DNA of 64,000 nt from Hexactinellida sp. DTS-2022 (lineage: Eukaryota > Porifera > Hexactinellida). The stretch spans positions 1,922,001 to 1,986,000 of the forward strand of contig JAPNXP010000007.1 of the NCBI GenBank assembly GCA_028753945.1, in the 5' to 3' direction. The position numbers and the translations under genes were made by a program. The notes beneath the pieces were generated by a model that saw only the letters and a list, made by a program, of their open reading frames with translations, had not been told where the DNA came from and made no database searches. This document shows positions 1-11,940 of the stretch, one piece after another. The first letter of the stretch is position 1; the number at the start of each line of letters is the position of its first letter.

Positions 1-210
1 ATTTAGGATCTTAGTTGATGTCTTACTTCAAAGGGTTTAGTTTTCAAAGTTTGAATTATAATGGTGTGAATTTATGCCCATACCTTTATTACGTTGGATA
101 ACATTGCTTCTGAGTTATTTTCAACCATTTTATTATCCTGAAGAGCATGAATTTTGCCTTTTACAACTGAAAAAGCGATAAAATGTCATTTTTAGGGTGG
201 CAGTCGTTGT
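1..210. repeat. Diverged about 200-bp repeat monomer
   Basis: This stretch matches 3208-3416 base for base with many substitutions, and a partial further copy lies at 3110-3210. Shared landmarks are CTTCAAAGGG, the AATGGTGTGAATT block and the GGGTGGCA block near the end. It is an old dispersed or tandem repeat with no coding potential. It matters because the TTAA element at 211 is inserted in it, and the copy near 3202-3225 shows the unoccupied form of the site. Confidence 0.6.
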
Positions 211-1081
211 TTAAGGTTAAATTACGGCAGATTCACCCAAAAAAACACATGAATTTAGTTTTGAAGGTGGGAGTTTGAATTTCACATATATGATGGAAGA
301 CATTATAGCTTTATCGAAACTGAAAACGAAATCTAATTATCTTCTATAAATTCGAAATTATTGGGCTTGCAGTATTATGCTAATACAAAGTCCCATAGGG
401 GGATTTTTTCAGACTCCACCTGATAAGTGTGTGGTTTGCAAGATCATTATTTGCAAAAGACCTGTACTGTGTGATCAGTGGCGGCGCTAGCATGGGGCTG
501 GATGGGGCGCTAGCCCCATCACATTTTTTCTTAGCCCCATCAGTTGATGGGAAACTGATAGGGCAAGGTTGGCTTAGCCCCATTCAATACGCAGGGCTAG
601 CGCCGCCACTGTGTGTGATCTATCAGATAGATCATCGTTATGGGCGGTTGGTGGGCGGTTTAGAATTTTGATAAGATCTAAATAAAAAATATTGCGACCT
701 TTTGAAACCAAAAAATGAATAAAAAGGTCATCTTTTTATGCGACATTTGATTAAATGCTTGATAAAAAAAATTCCAAGTCATAATTCAAAAATGTAAACC
801 GTCTACCAACTCCTTACGCTTATAATCTTTAAATATTGATTCTGATAACAAACATTGATGACCGCATTGCCAAATTACCGCATAATATCTACCACCACTT
901 TTGGAAATCGCCCTATGGGAGATTTGTATTAGCCAAATTTTGAAACCGACAAAAAATAAAAAGTATAATAGATAGGTACATTTTCTTTTTGGTTTATTGA
1001 TTTGTATCGTATAGGTATCTATTTCTCTCAATTACAGATTAATACAAGAACTTTCATTAGCGTGGGGTAATTTAACCTTAA
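211..1081 (-). mobile_element. TTAA-flanked piggyBac-like repeat, copy 1
   Basis: Both ends are TTAA followed inward by the inverted pair GGTTAAATTAC, then diverge (GGCAG against CCCAC). Two further copies lie at 12751-13478 and 47437-48164. The repeat at 3202-3225 gives an empty site, CGTTGT then four bases then CTTCAAAG, where this copy has TTAA on each side, so TTAA looks like the duplicated target. TTAA targets are typical of piggyBac. No transposase is present, so the element is non-autonomous. This copy is about 140 bp longer than the other two because of the hAT MITE at 476-611. An 81-codon minus-strand ORF (786-1031) is kept open in all three copies. Confidence 0.65.
476..611. mobile_element. 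hAT MITE, 136 bp, nested in TTAA repeat
   Basis: The ends are the perfect inverted pair CAGTGGCGGCGCTAGC and its complement, flanked by the 8-bp duplication TGTGTGAT (468-475 and 612-619). An 8-bp TSD with a CAG-type terminus is diagnostic of hAT. The two TTAA-repeat copies at 12.75 and 47.4 kb lack it, which confirms it as an insertion. ORFs crossing it on both strands are by-products of the palindromic sequence. Confidence 0.9.
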
Positions 1082-4000
1082 CTTCAAAGGACTATATTCT
1101 TCAAATATAATTTGGAACTGTTTAAATTATTTTCAATGTATATTTATTATGTTAACATTTCTATCTTCATAATTTCTACCATTTATATTTAAGAACGGTT
1201 TTTTATGTAAATCAGCCATCTCTTCCATATTGTAATTACATAAGCCTACTATCTGCTTGATAATGACTGTTATTAATTGGTTTGTAAGTGAATATGTGTT
1301 TCATACAAGTGCAATGAAAACACATGGAAGTTGGGACATTTTACAAGTTGATGATGATGTCAATAATGAATTATATTATTCAAATAGTAATGTAAATACT
1401 ACACTTATTCCTAATTCTATTTGTAATAATTAATCTTTAATTAATTTAAACATTTGAAGTCTTCACAATTCAAACATTAATTAAATTATATTACACTAAG
1501 ATAAAATGTAATTTGAATATTGAAATTCTAGTTATTAAAATTAAACATTGGGGTAGTGCAATCAGAAGGAGCACACTCCCATCCCGTCTGTGAGGGGTTT
1601 TTAAAATCATAGGACTGGGCTATTTTATCCAATACAACCTGGTCATGTTTACTTTTACTGTAAAATTACCCAGAACTTTTATTTGGGGGTATTTGTCTTG
1701 AAAACGCCACTTTTCATTGATTTTTAACATTTTTTGGAACTAAGCTGCCACATTAGAGTAAAAAAACATGTAATCAAAATTATTTGAATGTTTTTTATAG
1801 TTTTACTTGTTCTCAACACTCTATTAAATTTTCAGACAAATTCATTTGCTACTTTTTGAAGGAAATATTTACCCCAGAGCCTCTTTTCACATTCTACTGT
1901 TTTTATTTGTGTCGAAGTCGCTGAGTCCAGAATGTGAAAGTGCGAATAAAAGGAGTTCCAAAGCTGCATAAAATACATAATGTCATTTGAAATTGAATTA
2001 GATTCTTTTTAGTATTTTAGAGCTAAGCTCTATCTCATTTGGATCAGAAGTTGGATTTTTGTCACATATAAAATATTGCCACTCTGCCACCACCATATAT
2101 GGGCATTTGAAATCAAAACACTTCATTCGAATCAACATATATTCCCAAAAGGTTATCCATTGAGTAAGAAATAGTATCATGATGTGATTAGACTTTTAGA
2201 TCTAGTCTCTGCTGTATATAGATCAAGAGTTAGAAAATTTGCTTCGTCATCAAAATTGCTCACATCCAAATTACCATATATGGTCATGTTAAAAATTGTG
2301 ACACCTAGAGTCCTAAAATGTATTATAAACGTATAGAAAGTCAGGTATTTATAATATTTTCTAATGGCTATAATCATTTTATCTCAAAGCGTTTCTGAAA
2401 TATCAACAGGTGTGAAATGCTTGATTTTTTCCCCTCTTCTGATGTTCAAAAGGCTATAACCTATCGAATGATGATTGGATCGTGTCGTTTGACGTCTCAT
2501 TTTGTGCGCAAATGCTATTTCCATCTTTGTATTAACAATTTAGGATGTTATATAATACATTATTATACATTTGAGGGCCTTGAGGTGTGAAAATATGACA
2601 AAATAGATAAAACCATAGTCATAAATTGGTCATAACTCTTGATGTATTATTGGAAAAGTGTTGAAACCAAATGCTACGTATAGATAAGAAGCTTTCGCAT
2701 TAATATCAAGAATAACAGAATTATTCTGAACTCCAATATCCCACAGTAATATAAGATCACCGGGAACTGGCATAGCCTTCATCTTCTTTTATGCCCCTGA
2801 TTTTCTAACTTTTTGACGTAAACCTATTTATTTTGACCTTTAGAGTCCGAATTTTTCGATTTTGGTCCACAATATATTGCAGTGCAGAATTTTTTAACCT
2901 CTAAATCCTGAAATTCGGAGAAATTCGTAGTCCGCAGCCCTAAAATGCTTCTTACACCAAGAATAAGTATCAGAGAGTGACAAAATTTTCTCAGGGATAA
3001 CATATGATCCATCCTCAGACCTTAGATTAAGAGTTGAAAAAATTTGATTCTAAAATCGATATTCCAACTCTGAAAAATAATCCGAGTGCACTAGCGTTAG
3101 TAAGTAAGCTTATATTGTTCATGAGTTATTTTAAACAATTTTACTCTCCTGCAGAGCATGAGTTTGCCTTTTTCAATTGAATAAGCGACAAAACGTCATT
3201 TTGAGGGTGGCACTCGTTGTCTGACTTCAAAGGGCTTTAGCTTCCCAACTTTGCCTTCAAATGGTGTGAATTCAGGTTTATACCTAAATTACGTTACCTA
3301 GCTATAATTTTATTCTTCTGTAAATTTCAACGAACTTATTCTTCGGCACGCCATGAACTTTACATTTTATAGCTGAAAAAGGGATAATACGTCATTTACA
3401 GGATGGCATTTGTTTTATAATTGTGATTACTGTAATATACATTCAAATGGTTATACACATTTTCTGCAAAATTGGTAGGAGTTAGAGCATCGAAATGTAT
3501 TATCATTGAATAGGAAGTTGAGGACGTTCTATCAATTGGATCAATTGAGTGAGCTATAACTATATTCCTTCTCGAGATATGATCTCAATCATTCAAATCA
3601 AGTTTCCAAGGCAACAGAGGAATGTGGTAACATTCCATTATTGATTCTGAGATATTTTATGTTAAATGACTCCTAGATGGGTTAGTCACAGCAATTTGTT
3701 TTAAAAGCGAAATTGAACATTTTACATGCGTTCAAAGTTTGGGATATTTAGCCTATTAGACAATACAGTGACGTCATTTCGACCAAGTGGCACCTCAAAA
3801 TAAGCTTCTTGTACATGACCACCTTTATAAAAATCAATTACATAAGTAGAAGCACCCTGGATTACTTAGGAATAATTTAATTGCATCTATTTAATTGACT
3901 ATACTAATCAATCCCTGTTCCAGAATTTTGAGTGCGTATCATTGCCTTATGTATAGAATGCTATGTTCATGTATATTCTTGTAAGCGGCTTAAAATTCTC

Positions 4001-4168
4001 AATACTAAAGATATTGTCTTGAATTTACATGCAACTGGTCTCTTATTTCTGAAACCCCCTTCCTGTTATAAGAAAATATTGCTATACCTTCACAATATAG
4101 CACCCTGAGTTCTCCACCAATCGCATTCCAATATCTGAAATTATAATTACCGATCATAGCACAGCTGA
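1082..4168. other. No gene seen; old repeats
   Basis: AT-rich with frequent stops in all frames. Blocks around 2000-2350 carry the phrases GAGCTAAGCTCT and CCATATATGGGCAT, which recur around 6560-6810, so an old low-copy repeat family is present. The 3110-3416 segment is the monomer described at 1-210. No coding exon, TIR pair or RNA gene can be supported here. Confidence 0.5.
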
Positions 4169-4176
4169 GATCTCAC

Positions 4177-4329
4177 CAGGGTTGTATCAACTCATTTTGA
4201 GTTGGCAGAATCAGCTCATTTTCTTGAATGAGTTGAATGAGTTGGTGACAGCAAAATGAATGAGTTGAATGAGTTTGTAGACAAAAAATGAGTTGTTTTG
4301 CCAACTCAAAATGAGCTGATACAATCCTG
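4177..4329. mobile_element. hAT MITE, 153 bp
   Basis: The termini CAGGGTTGTATCAACTC and GAGCTGATACAATCCTG are inverted repeats. They are flanked by the perfect 8-bp duplication GATCTCAC (4169-4176 and 4330-4337). The inside is a run of GAATGAGTT-type words. The element at 27683-28263 belongs to the same family. Confidence 0.9.
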
Positions 4330-4842
4330 GATCTCACACTTCCTGAATAAATGGTGTTTGCGTGTAAAATTATTACCACAATTTAGTTTTTTTAAAGTTG
4401 AGATCGATTTTAGTTGTGCTATGATGCACACTACATGTTTAGATTTCAACAATTTTTATATCTCTAACTATCTCTGTAGTATCGCTTTAGTATTCTAGAA
4501 TAATACTTACTAGATGTTAATATCACTTAGATTCACTTTTAGTTAGTATTTATAGGATTTCGATTAGCTTCTAATAGAGATTTATACTGTAGTTTTATTT
4601 GCCTATAGCATTATTCGTACTGCTACACTTGAATTAGGGACGAAGCTATACTACAATGTCCAATGCTGTTAGGAATTTAGAGATAATAATGAGATGTAGG
4701 TGTTATAAAAGTCCTCCATCCCCGGTGGACCCATATAATGTACAAAATCAGTTATAATTTTAATAAGAAATTTAAATTAGAAAATGTTTAATTAAAAGAA
4801 ATTAAATGAATGAGATTTCGGGTTAAGGGGAATAGCATTTAA

Positions 4843-4925
4843 TAGTGAATACTGTTCGTGGGAACAATATTTATAGTAAATAATGTTCGTGGGAACAATA
4901 TTTATAGTAAATAATGTTCGGTAGA
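4843..4925. repeat. Short tandem repeat, about 30-bp unit
   Basis: The words AATGTTCGTGGGAACAATA and TTTATAGTAAAT recur about two and a half times in succession, followed by further diverged GTTCG words up to about 5000. It sits some 230 bp upstream of the AFMID start codon. No promoter element can be named with confidence here. Confidence 0.6.
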
Positions 4926-5158
4926 AAATATTACCTAGGAAAACTGTTCGGGAGAATAAAATTTTATTATGAATAGCTGCATACAGTTCGAGGAAAAAGA
5001 ACAATTCTCTTATGCAGTGGGAAACAATATTCACGGGACAACAAACTCTACTCTGACACCCTACCACGAATTCTTAGATAAATCCCTGATTTCATTGTAA
5101 GCCAATATTATTAAACTATTCAAACTATTCATCCTTTTATTTGGAATTCACCTTTACC

Positions 5159-5444
5159 ATGTTAAACCTTACAAGTTTGGACATTTTATATTCTCCCAGC
5201 AAATGGTCAAATCGTCTAAAACCTGATATAATTGTTAAGGAACATATGAAAATTTTACTTGACGTTACTGCAAGTACGAAGCTTTTATTTAAATCTCGGT
5301 TATCTTTTGATAATACTTATTCACATGGTCTACATGCTAAATACGATGTGTATTTTCCCTTGAAAGAAAATGTTTCACCTCTCTCACCAATTCTGATTTA
5401 TTTACATGGTGGCTACTGGACTATGTTGAGTAAGGAATATTCAG
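5159..5444 (+). CDS. AFMID: Kynurenine formamidase (arylformamidase), exon 1
   Basis: Exon 1 of a three-exon gene for the cytosolic enzyme that hydrolyses N-formyl-L-kynurenine to L-kynurenine and formate in tryptophan breakdown. It encodes residues 1-95 plus one base of codon 96. The oxyanion-hole motif HGGYW is at residues 83-87. The family's early YSPS(K/R)W motif is at 11-16, so the ATG at 5159 fits; an upstream in-frame TTG at 5141 is not needed. The exon ends TCAG|GTAAGA (phase 1). Joined to the other exons the protein is 299 aa, against about 300 for animal AFMID, with no frameshift or stop. A 24.8-kb intron follows. Identity rests on motif order and on splice phases that fit exactly. 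Confidence 0.9.
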
Positions 5445-5534
5445 GTAAGATCATTATATAAGTCAGGAGCTTCGACTGAAATATTTATGGAATTTACTAT
5501 AAAAATTGAATCGAGATTCGCGAGTTAATAAGTT

Positions 5535-5921
5535 CAAGGGTGGGGTTGGCTAACCGATCTGAGGCACCGGTTACAATTCGATTACTCGCCACAATTAACC
5601 GGTTAACCGCCCATCCTACTCGATACAATAAATCCTTTATACAAATTTGATTATACTACACTACAGACTGCTTAAGTATATTAACTGATACATTTCGTGC
5701 TTTAGGAAAATTTTAATCAATGTTGTCCAATAAAATTTATTAAGTGGTGTTGAGAAATGGATTTATGACTACATATTCTGATAAAATTAATAAAATTTAA
5801 TACTTTATGCATTAATTTCTCAATAACTCTGCTGTTATTCAACAGACCGGCTAACTGGTTAATAAAATCTCTAACCGTTAAGTTAACCGATGTCAGCAAC
5901 GGTTATCCGAATCCAGCCTTG
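5535..5921. mobile_element. Probable hAT-like MITE
   Basis: The left end CAAGGGTGGGGTTGG and the right end CCAGCCTTG are inverted, and the inside is rich in GGTTAACCG-type words. The flanks are similar (AATAAGTT and ATAAGGTC) but not a clean duplication, so superfamily assignment is tentative. It lies 90 bp inside AFMID intron 1. Confidence 0.5.
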
Positions 5922-7263
5922 ATAAGGTCAAATCCGGCTATAAAGCCTATAATACACTAAAACCTCCCTTATCAGGGCACTGGCGTTTGGAGGGTGCCTG
6001 TAACTTTGAATTTGCCCGGATATAAGAAATGAAATGGCTAGTATATGTGCAAACCAAAAGTGTCTAATCTATATTTTTTCGATTATAAGGGTATCGTACG
6101 CAGCAAGAAATTTCAATTTCTGAAGAAAAAATAATTATACAGAATTTTTTAAACTTTTGTCAAACACTAGAGACTGACAATATATATAGTTTGCACTTGG
6201 TTTTGAGACTTTTCCACCAAGATTTTCAGAGATATGGCCCTTTTTGTAGAGTTGTCCATTGTTTTCACCGTTTTCAATGACAACTATCACATTATTCCGA
6301 AATAATGGAATCATAGATATTGTCAATTACACTTTCCATGTATTCTCTGACAAAAATAATCAACAATTGATCAAAAAAAAATATTAAAAAGTTTAATTTG
6401 AAAGTTTATCGCACCATAATCTCATTCGAAGGTACGTTTTTTGTATCTCAATAACCCAAGCAGTAATAATCAATATCTACGTCTCAAAATGTTCGCGATA
6501 CCCGACTTCCTATACGTCCATAATACATTTTTACTCTAACACCCACCGTTTTCAAAATGATCCATATATGGGCATGTAATCTGCCCATTTTTGATGACGA
6601 GGCAGATTTCCTCTCTCCTAAAGTATAAACTCTAGAGCTTAGCTCTAACCAACTAATCACATCAATATTCAATTATTAACTCATTGGAAGATCAAATGAG
6701 ACCATTATCCAAATGGTTCCAATGCTATAATTTCACATGCCCATATATGGTGGTGTGATTTCTGAGATGTCACATAAAATTTCAAATTAAAAAAATAAGC
6801 TAGAGCTTAGCTCTCACATCCTAGCAATATCAGTAATACATTTCAAGGTAAATGGTCTAATTTAGAATGTTTCAATATAATTTTGCGCATCACTTCTTAA
6901 TTTTTGTCTCCCAATATTTGATATTTTGGGAGAAAAGTATTCTCACAAAGTGACGTAGACGGGGTTGATTCTAGAGAAAACACTAGAGTAGTTGAAGGTT
7001 CTAAAAATGAAACACAACCTCACTAATGATAGTTCTATACAATAACCAAGCCGATTTCTATTATTCGGAATAACGACCTCAGTGTGTATGCTTATATTCT
7101 CTAATTGATATGAAATCGTTCATAAAATTGACAAAATGTAGAAACAATCCCGAAAAAATGAAAACTAAAATCGTAATTCGAATTCGTCACTCCAAATAAT
7201 TTCAACTAACTCGGAAGAACTCAGATATGCCTAATGAAGTATGTAGTATAACATTGAGTATGA
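5922..7263. other. Intron 1 sequence, no gene seen
   Basis: AT-rich with no supported exon. Around 6560-6810 there are words (CCATATATGG, TAGAGCTTAGCTCT) shared with 2000-2350, some in inverted orientation, so this is probably another degraded copy of that old repeat. Nothing else stands out. Confidence 0.45.
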
Positions 7264-7271
7264 ATCCATAC

Positions 7272-7790
7272 TAGTGCTGCGAACTGGAATTAAATTTGAT
7301 TCAATTCAGTTACAGTTACAGTTACAGTTTTAGTTTCATTTCAGTTACAGTTTTAATTCAGTTACAGTTACAGTTTTCATTCAGTTACAGTCTTAATTCA
7401 GTTACAGTTTTAATTCAGTCACAGTTTTTATTCAGTTACAGTTTTCATTTCAGTTACAATTTTCATTTCAGTTGCAATTTTACCACAGTCAGTACAATTT
7501 CGTACTTAGTTAGGTATTCCAAGATCTGCAGACAACATAATCTAGTTTCATTTTTTATAATTTCATTTTGTGCCGCCTACTTGTGCTGCAAACCGGAATT
7601 GAATTTGAAGAAATTCAATTTCAGTTTTAATTTCAGTTGGAGAAAAATACATTTCAGTTACAGTTACAGTTACAGTTTTATAAACGAGTACATTTCAGTT
7701 ACAGTTACAGTTACAGTTTAGACTAATCGCTAAAACTATTTCAGTTTTAATTCAGTTACAGTTTTAATTCAGTTACAGTTCGCAGCACTA
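7272..7790. mobile_element. Non-autonomous hAT element filled with CAGTTA repeats
   Basis: The termini TAGTGCTGCGAACTG and CAGTTCGCAGCACTA are perfect inverted repeats, flanked by the 8-bp duplication ATCCATAC (7264-7271 and 7791-7798). TAGTG fits the loose hAT terminal consensus. The inside is almost all CAGTTA and CAGTTTTAATT words. A degraded second terminus-like stretch (GTGCTGCAAACCGGAATTG) occurs near 7580, which suggests an older copy inside or an internal duplication. The 141-codon open frame across it is a repeat artefact. Confidence 0.85.
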
Positions 7791-7798
7791 ATCCATAC

Positions 7799-8701
7799 TA
7801 CTTAGAACTATGTTACCGCCTATGGAGAGCCAAATGCTTATTCTAAAAATATCTACATAGTATAATAAAATTCAAAGGATTCAAAGAAAACCTTTATGAT
7901 CAAACTCTATTTATTTGTGATTTTTAGTACTATTTAGTCCTTTAATAAAATCGTGCCAATTATAGCCATAGAAACGAAAGAAATAGTGTGTACATTTACC
8001 GTTATGATGTGTTTTTGTTGTATTATTTTGTCTTTAAACTCCATTTTAAATGATTACAAATTAGCTTTGTTTTACATCAATAAGGTGGCCCGGTTGAGGG
8101 AGGTGCCCGTACTGAGAGGTCCGGATAAGGGAGGTTTGAATGCATTGAAAATTATTTGTAGAAATTTTCAAAAATCAATTCTCTATCCTCTACAGAATGT
8201 GTTTTAGTCTAGTCATTTTTGAAGATTTAGCTTTTTTTATAAACTAATTTTTAAAACATTCTTAATATATTATGTACTGTAGAACTCTTTTAAGACATAC
8301 CACCCTGAGAAACCAGAAAAAGCACTTACTAACCGAGTCGGAATACTGACTTGTTTTCGCGTCCCCAAGAAATGGCTGCTTGCCCCTAACAAAAAATTAT
8401 TTTAATAATGATTTATCTATTCTAACATATTAGCTATCATATGTAACAAATAGCTTGTCTCTAGCTATCCTACTTTTCTTATTCTGCTGATTGTTTTCCA
8501 GAGTACGTTCTAGGCGAATTAAAATAACTGCATTTTATTTACTTTGGATAGAAATTGGTACGTCTGATCCGAGTACGTATTAAGCGTATAATTTATAATG
8601 AATCAGATAGGAGTAAAATCGGTTATTAGATAATAGTACATAGTACCCGAGAGACCGTCTTAAGCCGAGTACGTGCTAACTACTAAGCGATTTCCACTGG
8701 A
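7799..8701. other. Intron 1 sequence, no gene; possible pogo fragment
   Basis: No coding exon. At about 8085-8140 the words GGTCCGGATAAGGGAGG resemble the end of a pogo/Tigger element, and a related stretch (AAACCTCCCTTATCAG) occurs near 5958. Several GAGTACGT words lie at 8500-8670. No complete element borders can be placed. Confidence 0.35.
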
Positions 8702-8817
8702 AACCTCACCCAAACAGGTTAAAGGTACGCAGGCAAAAATTAATTAAATCAAAGGACAAAATCAATTAGGAAAAATCAAAGCAATTAAAATCAAATTAAA
8801 GAATCGATTCAAATATT

Positions 8818-9160
8818 CTGCGTACCATTAACCTGTTTGGCGTACCATTAACCTGTTTGGCGTACCATTAACCTGTTTGGCGTACCATTAACCTCTTCGG
8901 TGTACCATTATCCTGTTTGGCGTACCATTAACCTCTTCGGTGTACCATTAACCTCTTCGGTGTACCATTAACCTCTTCGGTGTACCATTAACCTCTTTGG
9001 TGTACCATTAACCTGTTTGGAGTACCATTACCTGTTTGGTGTACCATTAACCTGTTTGGTTTACCATTAATCTTATCGGCATACCATTAACCTGTTCGGT
9101 GTACCATTTACCAGTTTGGTTCGGTGTACGATTAACCTGTTTGGTGTACCATTAACCTCA
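8818..9160. repeat. 20-bp satellite array, about 17 units
   Basis: Units vary at a few positions (GTTTGG, CTTCGG, CTTTGG endings), with TTCGG and TTTGG variants in short runs, which suggests local unit duplication. The array resumes at 9588-9660 after an insertion of unrelated sequence rich in GATGCAA and TTGCATGCAACA. Confidence 0.9.
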
Positions 9161-9164
9161 CCAC

Positions 9165-9587
9165 ACACGATGCAAATTTGTTGCATGCAACAAGGTAACA
9201 TCACGGTACAACAATGTGCATGCAACACAATTTCGTGCAACATTGTTGCATGCAACATTTACTTTAGAGCGACAATGTTGCATGGAAATTACTCAAATAC
9301 AAATGGAATAAATATTATTTTAAATCATTCTAGGTGGCTTGATTAATGGTACTGAGAAAGTGAGCAGTAAATTAAATAGGTACACTAGAAAGTCATGAAC
9401 TTGTGAATTCTTCAATTGTTTTGAGAAGGTGAAAAATTCAAACGAAAATAATCTGAAAAACATGTACTGAATTTCCATATTTGCGTGCAACAAAGTTACA
9501 CGAAAATTGAACATTTTGCATGCAAAACAACATTCACGGTGCAACATTTCAACATACACGATGCAACTTTGTTGCATCGTATTTGGT
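9165..9587. mobile_element. Probable small element inside the satellite
   Basis: The ends carry CACACGATGCAAATTTG on the left and an inverted counterpart near CAACTTTGTTGCATCGT on the right. Each end is itself partly palindromic (TTGCATGCAA). Satellite units lie on both sides, so this is an insertion that splits the array. No TSD was recognised. Confidence 0.5.
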
Positions 9588-10032
9588 AGGCTTTAACCTC
9601 TTCGGCGTACCATTAACCTATTTGGCGTACCATTAACCTTTTCGGCATACCCTTAACTCAGCATTCAGTGTAACATTAACATCCTTGAGTTTTAATATTT
9701 AAGACTACTTATTCTTGCATAATTCCTAATTTAACTAGTCCATTCAAATTCTTATGCGTACCTTTAACCTGTTTGGGTGAGGTTTACAGTAGTAATATAG
9801 TATAGAGCATATTTACTATAATTAGATTTTCCAACATTAATAAGCACATGTATCTCAATGTATATCTGGACTACAAATAGTTGATCGTGGATTCGAATCA
9901 CGAGTGTTATCTTATTGACGGATTCATCAGCGGATTCGCAGACCACGTTGAAGCTAATTACTCAAAAGGTTAACGTTGTACGTGAAAAATTATCACATCA
10001 GCGTGAAAGACGAAAGTTGTGACATCCCATAT

Positions 10033-11345
10033 CAGACATGGGGTCAACTACATATGTATTTGTATTTGAGAATATTTAAATACTTTTTTTCAAGTATTTG
10101 TACTGCATTTGTATTTTAACTTTTTCTAAATGAAGAGTATTTGTATTTATATTTAAGAAATTACCTATATAGAGCTCAGCTCTAGTAGAGTTCAGTTTTT
10201 CAGTATGGTGTATTCAGACACTGAGAAAGGTCAGTTTTTGAAATTGACCTTTAGAAAGTAAGCCTGGGCTTTTAGTATGGGAAAAAATCTGAACTCTACA
10301 AAGCTCAGCTCTATATAAGCATTCTCTATATTTAAATACTTTCAAAAAAGTATTTAAAATATTCAAATACTATATAAATACAATCGAATTTTAATTATAC
10401 ACCCATAATAGTTCATGTTCTTCATATATGAGCAGAGGCGTAGCCAGGGTGCGGCACTTTGGACACAGACCGCACTCAAAAAGTTTGTGCCCACAAGAAT
10501 GCCCACTAGTACAATACTATAGTGCGGAAATGCCGCAACCAAAATCCACCAGTGCCACAGCTAATGCAGGCCTAGCTTATAATTTGAGATGTGAATCCTT
10601 ATAAGTGTAGACGTGCAATAGGAAGCATAAAGTGTGAAGCCATAGCAAATACGGTGGGTAAACTGTCATGGATAGAAAGTATCCATGCTTACCTGCCAAC
10701 CGTAAAGGGATTCCCTGTACAGTACAGGGATTTTAAACCATTTTACTGTTCTGTACGGGAAATTATTACATTTGTACAGAGATTTAAGTCGGGACAAAAT
10801 TAATGATGGTAAGTCAAATACACCTTAAAAATGTATTTACTCTCAAAATGTAGCATTTTGTTAAGTATAAATTCCTAATTAAACGTTGAGTGTTTCCCTA
10901 CATGAGAGAGACAAAAAATTCTGGTGTACTGGGATTTTACCAATGTACAGGGGAAAATTGGAGCTCCGTACAGGGATATGACTCAAATAGGTTTGCAGGT
11001 ATGTTCATGGTTAATTATGGTTTTAGTAATAGAGGTGGGTAAACTGTCATGGTAAGTAAACAGTCATACAACAGTTCTATTGGTTAGAGGGGAGACGGGG
11101 GGCGGGGGCCCGGAGGGATAGATAATTTTATAAAACCATGGTCCAGGCAATCGTATTAGAATATGTTGAATTAGCATCCGTTTTTGCAAATTGTATTTGT
11201 ATTTGTAATTAAATACATTCCAAAGTATTTGTATTTAAATACATTTGTCATTCAAGAGTATTTGAATTTGTATTTGTATTTAAGAAATTCACATGTATTT
11301 GTATTCGTGATTAAATACTATCCAAAGTTTTTGACCCCATGTCTG
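10033..11345. mobile_element. Possible hAT-like element with CAGACATGGGGTCAA ends
   Basis: The left end CAGACATGGGGTCAA and right end TTGACCCCATGTCTG are perfect inverted repeats 1.3 kb apart. Subterminal regions on both sides are GTATTTGTATTT-rich. The flanks TCCCATAT and GACCCATAT are similar but not a clean duplication. Inside, a stretch starting CAGAGGCGTAGCCAGG (10433) is a typical hAT MITE terminus whose partner end I could not find. No transposase. Confidence 0.6.
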
Positions 11346-11940
11346 TGACCCATATATGATGCAAAAAATGTCGAAATTCCTGAAGATGACTTATCAATTT
11401 GTCCTCAAATTTAGACCTCGGTTTTCTCCAATAACTATAAATTATTCATTATATCAATTTTCCTTTTAGTCACATATATACCTCACCTATAACAACATGT
11501 CATGTAAATAACATGTCATGTGAAAAACATACAATTAAAATAAATTTCAATAAAATCGGCTTACATTGATCATTTACATACTTTTCCATAGTGTACATTA
11601 TGTTGTCAACTCTAATAATATTATGGATAAATTTTTTTTGATTTGTGTCGCAGGGTTCACAGGAACTAAAGATTTTGGTACTTTCACTAGAAACGCAATT
11701 TTTCGTAGAATAACATATCCAAAATTCGCAAGTGTCGGCCATTTAAGATTAAATCGCCGACATTTCCGTTAATAACTTTCCCAAATCAAACCAAATCAAC
11801 TTATAATCACCATATTTTTACTCAGCCTAAAATTCCAGCAATTTGATATATCACATGACCATATTTGGACGAATTTTCCTTAGCAACGCTGGGAAGCTTA
11901 ATACTTTTACCACACTACACTATTATTTATAAAAATATTG
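11346..11940. other. Intron 1 sequence, nothing recognised
   Basis: AT-rich and non-coding. It contains a duplicated word ACATGTCATGT near 11500, but no element ends or exon could be supported. Confidence 0.4.

Larger units (their letters stand above)
8702..9784. mobile_element. TIR element with 20-bp satellite derived from its ends
   Basis: The ends match as inverted repeats over about 28 bp: AACCTCACCCAAACAGG at the left, and its complement at 9755-9783 on the right. From about 8818 to 9160, and again at 9588-9660, the inside is a head-to-tail array of a unit close to CGTACCATTAACCTGTTTGG, itself nearly the inner part of the terminal repeat. The array therefore seems to have grown from the TIR. 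Superfamily unknown; a clear TSD was not found. Confidence 0.7.

Noticed and set aside
429..671. Overlapping ORFs of 80 and 67 codons on opposite strands
   Set aside because: They cross the palindromic hAT MITE at 476-611 and its flanks; no family signature.
5141..5158. Earlier in-frame TTG start for AFMID
   Set aside because: The ATG at 5159 gives the usual family length and N-terminus; eukaryotic genes rarely start at TTG.
7296..7721. 141-codon ORF rich in Ser, Tyr, Phe and Val
   Set aside because: It is a translation of the CAGTTA-type hexamer array inside a hAT element; repeating residues follow the repeat, not a protein.
8818..9160. Regular 20-bp repeats resembling a CRISPR array
   Set aside because: Units are contiguous without spacers, vary in sequence and lie in a eukaryotic intron inside a TIR element; this is a satellite.
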